A DNA stretch of 64,000 nt from Deltaproteobacteria bacterium. GTDB lineage: Bacteria; Desulfobacterota; Deferrimicrobia; Deferrimicrobiales; Deferrimicrobiaceae. The number at the start of each line of letters is the position of its first letter. Within the stretch, counting starts at the first letter, position 1. Below are positions 58,253 through 64,000 of the stretch, one piece after another. Location: positions 186,001-250,000 of the forward strand of contig JAKAHC010000003.1 of the NCBI GenBank assembly GCA_021815305.1, given 5' to 3'. The notes under the pieces were generated by a model, which ran no database searches, was not told the DNA's origin, and was given only the letters and a program-made list of their open reading frames with translations. The translations under genes were made by a program, and so were the position numbers.

Positions 58253-60274
58253 GTGACGCCGGCGGAGCGGTTGCGCAACATCGGGATCATCGCCCACATC
58301 GACGCGGGGAAGACCACCTTCACCGAGCGGCTCCTCTACTACGCCGGGATCACGCACCGGATGGGGGAGGTCCACGACGGGGACTCCCAGATGGACTATC
58401 TGCCGCAGGAGCGGGAGCGCGGTATCACCATCACGGCGGCCGTAACGCAGTTTCCGTGGCTGGGCGCGGAGATCCACCTGATCGACACCCCGGGGCACGT
58501 GGACTTCACCATCGAGGTGGAGCGGTCGCTCCGCGTGCTGGACGGCGCGGCGGCGGTGTTTTGCGGTGTGGGCGGCGTGGAGCCGCAATCCGAGGTGGTG
58601 TGGCGGCAGGCGGACCGGTACGGGATCCCCCGGCTGGCCTTCGTGAACAAGCTCGACCGGCCGGGAGCCGATTTCGACCGGGTGATCGCGGACATGGACC
58701 GCAAGCTCGGAGCCCGCGGCGTTCCGCTGACGGCGCCGCTGTACGAGGACGGAGCGTTCGCCGCCGTGGCCGACCTGGTGACGATGGAGCGCGTCTCCTT
58801 CTCCCCGGAGGACCAGGGGGCGACGGTGTCCCGGCAGCCGCTCGGTCCGCCGGAGCGGGAGGCGTGTGCGAGGTACCGGGAGACGCTGCTGGAGGCCGCC
58901 GCGGACGCCGACGACGAGGCGGCCGAGAAGTACCTGGCGGGGGAGGAGGTCCCTCCCGCGTTGCTGCGCAGGGCGCTGCGCCGGGGAACGATCTCCGGCG
59001 CGATCTTTCCCGTCTTCGCGGGCTCCGCGCTGCGCAACCGCGGCGTCCAGCCCGCGATGGACGGGATCGTGCACTATCTTCCCTCTCCCCTCGAGGCGCC
59101 CGCGGCGCGCGGCGACGACCCGCGGACCGGCGTCCCGTCGCAGCGGAAGCCGTCCGCGGCGGCGCCGTTCTCCGCCCTCGCCTTCAAGGTCGTCCAGGAG
59201 GAGGGTCGGCGCACGGTGTACCTGCGCGTCTATTCGGGGAAGACGGCCGAGGGGGCGACGATCCTCAACGCGTCGACCGGCGAGAAGGAGAAGGTGGCGC
59301 GCCTGTTCCGCATGCACGCGGGGAAGAAGGAACGGATCGGCGAGGCGCTGGCCGGGGACATCGTCGCCGCCCGCGGGATCAGGTCGGCGCGGACGGGGGA
59401 CACCCTGTGCGATCCCGAGGCGCCCATCGTCTACGAGAAGATCGAGATCCGCAGGCCCGTCGTCTCCGTCGTGGTGGAGCCGAGGACGGCGCGGGAGATG
59501 GACCGGCTGCGGGATCTCCTCGCCGGGATGACCGACGAGGATCCCACGCTGTCGTTCCGGGAGGACGCGGACACGGGGCAGATCCTCCTCTCGGGGATGG
59601 GTGAGCTGCACCTGGATGTCGTCCTCGACCGGCTGGCGCGGGAGCACGACATGGTGGTGCGGAAAGGGAATCCGCAGGTGGTGTACCGGGAGACGGTGTC
59701 CTCCGAGGGGAGATCGGAGAGCGCCTTCGAGCGGGAAGCGGCGGAGCGGCTGGTCAAACTCGCGACGGACGTCGTCGTCCGGCCGGGGCCGCGGGGCTCC
59801 GGCGTGCGGATCACCGACGGGTTCCGCCTGCTGGGGCTGCCTCCGGAAGTGGCGGATGCCGTGGAGATGGGAATCCGCGAAGGGGCGTTCACCGGCAGCC
59901 TCGGGTACCCGGTGGACGACGTGGAGATCTCCGTCTCCCGAGTGGAATTCCTCTCGGGCCTTCCCTCCCCCATGGCGGCGAAGGTGGGGGCCGCCAAGGC
60001 GTTCCAGGAGGCGTACGAGAAGGGGAAGCCGTATCTCCTGGAGCCGCTGATGGCCGTGGAGATCGTCGTGCCGGAGGAGTTCCTCGGCGGGGTCATCGGC
60101 GACATCAACGCCCGCAGGGGCAGGGTCACTTCCGTGGACCGGCGGCCGGAGGGGAGCTCTCTTTCCGCGCTGGTCCCCCTGAAGGAGATGTTCGGGTACG
60201 TCACGGCCCTGCGGTCCCTGTCCCAGGGACGGGGCAACTACACGATGAAGTTCTCCCGCTACGACAGGGTCTGA
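58253..60274 (+). CDS. Elongation factor G-like GTPase
   Basis: The 673-aa translational GTPase has G1 AHIDAGKTT, G2 RERGITITAA, G3 DTPGHVDF and G4 NKLDRPGAD, with domains II-V (SALAFKVVQEEGRRT, GMGELHLDVVLDRLAREHD, RGRVTSVD). It is slightly shorter than canonical EF-G and is not next to rpsL/rpsG or tufA, so it is probably a second EF-G (EF-G2 or a ribosome-recycling form). GTG start after the U32 gene. Confidence 0.9.
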   Translation: MTPAERLRNIGIIAHIDAGKTTFTERLLYYAGITHRMGEVHDGDSQMDYLPQERERGITITAAVTQFPWLGAEIHLIDTPGHVDFTIEVERSLRVLDGAAAVFCGVGGVEPQSEVVWRQADRYGIPRLAFVNKLDRPGADFDRVIADMDRKLGARGVPLTAPLYEDGAFAAVADLVTMERVSFSPEDQGATVSRQPLGPPEREACARYRETLLEAAADADDEAAEKYLAGEEVPPALLRRALRRGTISGAIFPVFAGSALRNRGVQPAMDGIVHYLPSPLEAPAARGDDPRTGVPSQRKPSAAAPFSALAFKVVQEEGRRTVYLRVYSGKTAEGATILNASTGEKEKVARLFRMHAGKKERIGEALAGDIVAARGIRSARTGDTLCDPEAPIVYEKIEIRRPVVSVVVEPRTAREMDRLRDLLAGMTDEDPTLSFREDADTGQILLSGMGELHLDVVLDRLAREHDMVVRKGNPQVVYRETVSSEGRSESAFEREAAERLVKLATDVVVRPGPRGSGVRITDGFRLLGLPPEVADAVEMGIREGAFTGSLGYPVDDVEISVSRVEFLSGLPSPMAAKVGAAKAFQEAYEKGKPYLLEPLMAVEIVVPEEFLGGVIGDINARRGRVTSVDRRPEGSSLSALVPLKEMFGYVTALRSLSQGRGNYTMKFSRYDRV

Positions 60275-60293
60275 CCGGGGAGGTGCCGCGCCG

Positions 60294-60851
60294 ATGGACA
60301 CGTTCGACGAGGAAAGGGAAAGGGAGCGGGTGAACCGGATCCCCTTCGTCCGGCTCATGGGGATGCGGCTTCTGTCCTGCGGCGGGGGAAAGAGCACGAT
60401 GCGGTGCCGCATGCGGCAGCGTCTCGAGAACTCCGCGGGCACGCTCCACGGCGGGGTGATGGGAGCGCTGGTGGACATGTCGGTGGCCACCGCGCTGCGG
60501 TCGGTCGTCCCGGCCTCGTCCGGGATGACGACGGTCGAGTACAAGGTGAACCTTCTGAAGCCTGTCCCCGGAGGGACGGTGACGGCGCACGGCTCGGTGA
60601 TCCGGCTGGGCAGGACGCTCGCCGTGGGGTCGGCGGAGATCCGGAACGAGGACGGCGAACCGGTGGCGTTCGGCTCCGCCACGTTCTACATCCTCGAACC
60701 CCGGGTTCCGGCCTCCTCCGGGGGACCCCGCCGCCTTCCGGCGCGGGCTTCCGCGGGAAGGGATCCCGGGGCGGGAAAGGATCCGCGGCGCCCGCGGGGG
60801 GCGCCCGGAGCGGGGAAAGCCGTTGACGCTTCGCGGCCGGACAAGGTATAA
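60294..60851 (+). CDS. PaaI-type hotdog thioesterase
   Basis: The 185-aa protein has the hotdog fold with RLENSAGTLHGGVMGALVDMSVATAL, the active-site block of PaaI-like acyl-CoA thioesterases, and VEYKVNLLKPVPGGTVTAHG. A proline/arginine-rich tail after about residue 140 is not part of the domain and may be disordered. It starts 19 bp after the EF-G gene. It may act with the acyl-CoA enzymes downstream. Confidence 0.85.
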   Translation: MDTFDEERERERVNRIPFVRLMGMRLLSCGGGKSTMRCRMRQRLENSAGTLHGGVMGALVDMSVATALRSVVPASSGMTTVEYKVNLLKPVPGGTVTAHGSVIRLGRTLAVGSAEIRNEDGEPVAFGSATFYILEPRVPASSGGPRRLPARASAGRDPGAGKDPRRPRGAPGAGKAVDASRPDKV

Positions 60852-60877
60852 AGATCGGACCACATGCTGAAACAGGA

Positions 60878-60892
60878 TTCCATATGGTGGAA
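60878..60892. promoter_or_regulatory. Palindrome over the IclR start codon
   Basis: TTCCATATGGTGGAA has 5-bp arms TTCCA/TGGAA and contains the start ATG of the IclR-type gene. IclR-family operators often have such arms, so it may be an autoregulatory site. Confidence 0.35.
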
Positions 60893-61642
60893 CACCCGCC
60901 CGGCGCCCGGCTGATCGACAAGGCCCTGGACGTCCTGCTCCTGTGCCGGGACGCCGGGGAGCCGATCGGGGTGACGGCGGCGGCGCGCCGCCTCGCCATG
61001 CCGAAATCCAGCGCCGCCCGCATCGTCCGGGCGCTCGTCCGGAGGGGGTTCCTGCGCCAGGAGGAGACCACCGGCAGGTACGCCCTCTCGAACATCTACT
61101 ACTCCTTCGCCTCCGCGCTTTCGGAGGGAAGCGACCTGATCTCCCTGTCCGTCCCGTGCATGGAACGGGTCCACCGCGCCCTCCGGGAGACGGTCCACCT
61201 GAACGTGGTGGACGGCGTCGAACGCGTCTGCGTCCACGTTCTCGACTCGCCGCAGCAGCTCAAGACGGTCATGTCCGTGGGGCAGCGGTCCCCCCTCCAC
61301 TGCGGCGGCTCCTCGAAGGCGCTCCTCGCCTTCTCCGACGAGAAGACCATCGAGCGGGTCTTCGCGCGGCCCTTCCGGAGGTACACGCAAAACACCATCT
61401 CCGGGAAAGGCGCGATGCGGGAAGAGCTCCGCAGGATCCGGGCGCGCGGGTACGCCGAAAGCGACGGGGAGCGCGTCCGGGGCGTGACCTCGGTCAGCGT
61501 GCCCGTGTTCTTCCCGGGCGGGAAGCTGGCCGCCAGCCTCACGGTGTCCGTTCCCTCGTCCCGGTACACCGGCCGGCGGAAGGAAAGGATCCTGCGGGAG
61601 CTCGCCGCCGCCGCGGCAGGCATCACGCGGAGGTTGAAGTAG
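60884..61642 (+). CDS. IclR-family transcriptional regulator
   Basis: The 252-aa protein has an N-terminal winged helix (VTAAARRLAMPKSSAARIVRALVRRGFLRQEE) and a C-terminal GAF-like effector domain (MERVHRALRETVHLNVVDG, GRSPLHCGGSSKALLA-type block, GVTSVSVPVFFPGGKLAASL). It probably controls the acyl-CoA dehydrogenase and CoA-transferase genes that follow, in response to an aromatic acid or dicarboxylate. Confidence 0.92.
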   Translation: MVEHPPGARLIDKALDVLLLCRDAGEPIGVTAAARRLAMPKSSAARIVRALVRRGFLRQEETTGRYALSNIYYSFASALSEGSDLISLSVPCMERVHRALRETVHLNVVDGVERVCVHVLDSPQQLKTVMSVGQRSPLHCGGSSKALLAFSDEKTIERVFARPFRRYTQNTISGKGAMREELRRIRARGYAESDGERVRGVTSVSVPVFFPGGKLAASLTVSVPSSRYTGRRKERILRELAAAAAGITRRLK

Positions 61643-61695
61643 CGTCTCCCCCCGCGGGGGGGAAAAACCGACAGCGGAAGGAGAGACGGAAGAAG

Positions 61696-62856
61696 ATGTT
61701 CAACGCCATCGACTATTACGACGTGGAAAGCGAGCTCTCCACGGAATCGCGCATGATCCGGGACTCGGTCCGGGGGTTCGTGGAGAAGGAGTTTCTCCCG
61801 GTCGTCCGCGATCATTACCGTGCGGGGGGGTTCCCCGGGCACATCATCCCGATGCTGGGAGAGCTGGGGCTGCTGGGGGCCAACCTTTCGGGGTACGGGT
61901 TGCCGGGGATCGACAACGTGTCGTACGGCCTCGTCATGCAAGAGCTCGAGCGGGGAGATTCGGGGCTGCGCAGCTTCGCCTCCGTGCAGGGCGCGCTGGT
62001 CATGTACCCGATCCACACGTTCGGCAGCGAGGCGCAGAAGCGGCGATGGCTTCCTTCCCTCGGATCCGGAAAGGCGGTGGGGTGCTTCGGACTGACCGAG
62101 CCGGACCACGGTTCCGACCCCGGCGGGATGAAGACGAAAGCGGTGAGGGACGGGGACCACTACGTCCTCTCCGGCGCGAAGATGTGGATCACCAACGGCT
62201 CCATGGCCGACGTGGCGGTGGTGTGGGCCAAGCTCGAAGGCGCGGTGCGGGGGTTCCTCGTAGAGAAGGGGATGCCCGGCTTCTCCGCCCCGGAGATCAA
62301 GTCGAAGCTCTCCCTGCGCGCATCCGTCACCTCGGAGCTCATCCTGGAGGACGTGCGGGTGCCGTCGGAGAACCTCCTTCCGGGGGTGCAGGGGCTGAAA
62401 GGCCCCCTCATGTGCCTGACGCAGGCGCGGTACGGGATCGCGTGGGGAGCGATCGGGGCTGCGATGGCGTGCTTCGACGAGGCGCTCACGTACACGAAGG
62501 AGCGCAGGATGTTCGGCAGGGAGGTCGCCTCCTTCCAGCTGACGCAGGCCAAGCTCGCCGACATGGTGACGCAGATCACGGCCGGCCAGCTGATCGCCCT
62601 CAAACTGGGACGGATGAAGGACGCGGGGAAAATGCGGCCGCAGCAGGTGAGCCTCGCCAAGCGCAACAACGTCCGCATGGCGCTCGAAATCGCCCGCACC
62701 GCCCGCGGGATGCTGGGGGCCAACGGGATCAGCGACGAGTACCAGGCGATGCGGCACATGTGCAACCTCGAGTCGGTGGACACCTACGAGGGGACGTACG
62801 AGATCCACACCCTGGTGCTGGGGAAGGACCTGACCGGCCTCGACGCGGTGTCGTGA
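61696..62856 (+). CDS. Acyl-CoA dehydrogenase, glutaryl-CoA dehydrogenase-like
   Basis: The 386-aa flavoenzyme has the ACAD signatures GCFGLTEPDHGSDPGGMKT and WITNGSMADVAVVWAK, and the C-terminal catalytic-base segment DTYEGTYEIHTLVLGKDLTG. The short, compact form with SDPGGMKT is closest to glutaryl-CoA dehydrogenase, which oxidises and may decarboxylate glutaryl-CoA. It lies 53 bp after the regulator gene and 31 bp before a CoA-transferase. Confidence 0.9.
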   Translation: MFNAIDYYDVESELSTESRMIRDSVRGFVEKEFLPVVRDHYRAGGFPGHIIPMLGELGLLGANLSGYGLPGIDNVSYGLVMQELERGDSGLRSFASVQGALVMYPIHTFGSEAQKRRWLPSLGSGKAVGCFGLTEPDHGSDPGGMKTKAVRDGDHYVLSGAKMWITNGSMADVAVVWAKLEGAVRGFLVEKGMPGFSAPEIKSKLSLRASVTSELILEDVRVPSENLLPGVQGLKGPLMCLTQARYGIAWGAIGAAMACFDEALTYTKERRMFGREVASFQLTQAKLADMVTQITAGQLIALKLGRMKDAGKMRPQQVSLAKRNNVRMALEIARTARGMLGANGISDEYQAMRHMCNLESVDTYEGTYEIHTLVLGKDLTGLDAVS

Positions 62857-62887
62857 TGCGTCGGGGAGCGCGCGGAGAGGGTGCACG

Positions 62888-64000
62888 ATGAGCGGACCGT
62901 TGTCGGACGTCCGGGTCCTGGACCTGTCGAGGGTCCTCGCGGGCCCCTTCTGCACCATGATCCTCGGGGACCTCGGGGCGGAGGTGATCAAGGTCGAGCG
63001 TCCGGAAGGGGGGGACGACACCCGCGAGTGGGGTCCGCCGTTCGCCGCCGGGGAGTCCGCGTACTACCTGTCGGTCAACAGGAACAAAAAGAGCGTCCTC
63101 GCCGACCTTGCGTCCCCCGAAGGGCACGGGGTCGTCGCGTCCCTCGCCGCGAAAAGCGACGTGGTCATAGAGAACTTCCGGGTGGGGGTCGCCGAGAAAC
63201 TGGGGCTGGGGTACGCGCAGCTGTCGGCTTCCAACCCGGGGCTGGTGTACCTGAGCATCACCGGCTACGGGCGCACCGGGCCGTACCGGGACCTTCCCGG
63301 GTACGATTTCATCATCCAGGCGATGAGCGGCCTGATGAGCATCACGGGGGAGAAGGAAGGCGAGCCGATGAAGCTCGGGGTGGCCACGGTGGACCTGACC
63401 ACGGGACTCTACGCCGCCGTGGCGATCCTCGCGGCCCTCCGCCGCAGGGACGCCTCCGGCCAGGGACAGCACATCGACGTCTCCCTCATGGACTCGGCCC
63501 TCTCGTGGCTTGCGAACGTGGGGGAGAACTACCTGGTCTCGGGGGAGATCTCCGGGCGGTTCGGCAACGGGCACGCCAGCATCGTGCCGTACCAGGTGTT
63601 CCGGGCGAGCGACGGGTACCTCGCCGTGGGGGTGGGGAACGACAAGCAGTTCCGGAAGTTCTGCGAAATCGCCGGGGCACCCGGACTCGCCGCGGACGAG
63701 AGGTTCGCCACCAACCCCGGGCGCGTCCGGAACCGGGAGGCCCTGATCCCGCTGCTCGAGGACCTCTTCGCCCGGCGGGAGACCCGGTTCTGGATCGGGA
63801 GCCTGTGGAAGGAGGGGATCCCCGCCGGCCCGATCCACACGGTGGACAAGGCGCTCGACGACCCGAACACCGCCGCGAGGGAGATGGTCGTCGAGATGCC
63901 GCACCCGAAGGCCGGATCGGTGCGCCTGATCGGGTCCCCGATGAAGTTCTCCGGAACCCCGGTGGAGTACCGCATGCCGCCTCCCCTGTTGGGGGAGCAC
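62888..64000 (+). CDS. CaiB/BaiF-type CoA-transferase (class III), partial
   Basis: The product runs off the window (at least 371 aa). It starts MSGPLSDVRVLDLSRVLAGPFCTMILGDLGAEVIKVE, the class III CoA-transferase N-terminus, with GLGYAQLSASNPGLVYLSITGYGRTGPY and the catalytic Asp region ISLMDSAL-like VSLMDSALSWLAN. It probably activates glutarate or a related acid using succinyl-CoA for the adjacent dehydrogenase. It begins 31 bp after that gene and is probably in the same operon. Confidence 0.9.
   Translation, partial: MSGPLSDVRVLDLSRVLAGPFCTMILGDLGAEVIKVERPEGGDDTREWGPPFAAGESAYYLSVNRNKKSVLADLASPEGHGVVASLAAKSDVVIENFRVGVAEKLGLGYAQLSASNPGLVYLSITGYGRTGPYRDLPGYDFIIQAMSGLMSITGEKEGEPMKLGVATVDLTTGLYAAVAILAALRRRDASGQGQHIDVSLMDSALSWLANVGENYLVSGEISGRFGNGHASIVPYQVFRASDGYLAVGVGNDKQFRKFCEIAGAPGLAADERFATNPGRVRNREALIPLLEDLFARRETRFWIGSLWKEGIPAGPIHTVDKALDDPNTAAREMVVEMPHPKAGSVRLIGSPMKFSGTPVEYRMPPPLLGEH

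Noticed and set aside
55616-60682. 1688-codon open frame on the minus strand
   Set aside because: It is antisense to the U32, EF-G and thioesterase genes, which have clear family motifs. Its product is low-complexity Arg/Pro/Gly sequence, a normal artefact of high GC.

Overview
The window is GC-rich and densely packed, with many 4-8 nt gene overlaps and frequent GTG or TTG starts. No rRNA, tRNA, CRISPR array or prophage was seen. The gene set fits an anaerobic or microaerotolerant deltaproteobacterium-like lineage (Desulfobacterota or a relative): a tetraheme c3-type cytochrome, small c-type cytochromes, rubredoxin plus flavodiiron oxygen reductase, a NifA-type sigma-54 activator, C-terminally sorted surface proteins, and an acyl-CoA dehydrogenase/CoA-transferase block. 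This placement is inference.

Layout. 0-5.2 kb: a nucleotide-sugar epimerase, a REP-associated tyrosine transposase (RAYT) between inverted copies of a short GTAG-type repeat, a tRNA T-loop modification set (TrmI, TtuA-like, TtuB-like) and two small cytochromes c. 5.3-9.1 kb: an AEC-family transporter convergent with a lutABC-type lactate oxidation operon. 9.2-14 kb: a nitrogen block, porin-amt-PII, with a strong sigma-54 promoter and a NifA-like activator gene just upstream. 14-19.1 kb: a deoxyhypusine-synthase-family enzyme and two paralogous exported proteins with an unusual Cys-containing C-terminal sorting tail. One is fused to an outer-membrane barrel, and both have -24/-12 promoters. 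19.4-24.8 kb: exonuclease, rubredoxin/flavodiiron oxygen defence, a 170-bp hairpin repeat, cobalamin adenosyltransferase, HEAT protein and a flavin oxidoreductase.

24.8-49 kb is the most coherent part, a phosphate island. On the minus strand pstS-pstC-pstA-pstB-phoU runs into ppx/gppA, two thymidylate-kinase-like P-loop proteins (one with the Walker-A Lys replaced by Arg), a small basic protein and a CHAD protein, which looks like a polyphosphate module. PhoB/PhoR, an OlsB-like acyltransferase, a GH1 glycosidase, a PHP phosphoesterase plus GT21 glycosyltransferase, a secreted PHP-like protein, a lipid kinase, a glycerophosphodiesterase and a DUF47/Pit transporter pair follow. Five promoters here carry tandem 11-bp units of the form YTTMAC-N5, which I read as PhoB boxes. 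Together they suggest phosphate-starvation lipid remodelling to phosphorus-free ornithine lipids and glycolipids, with phosphate scavenging and polyphosphate turnover.

49-64 kb: methylmalonyl-CoA epimerase, a GH57 glucanotransferase, a FadL-type porin, a ferritin-like protein, an M48 protease with LemA, a U32 protein, a second EF-G, a thioesterase, and an IclR-controlled glutaryl-CoA-dehydrogenase/CoA-transferase block that runs off the right end.
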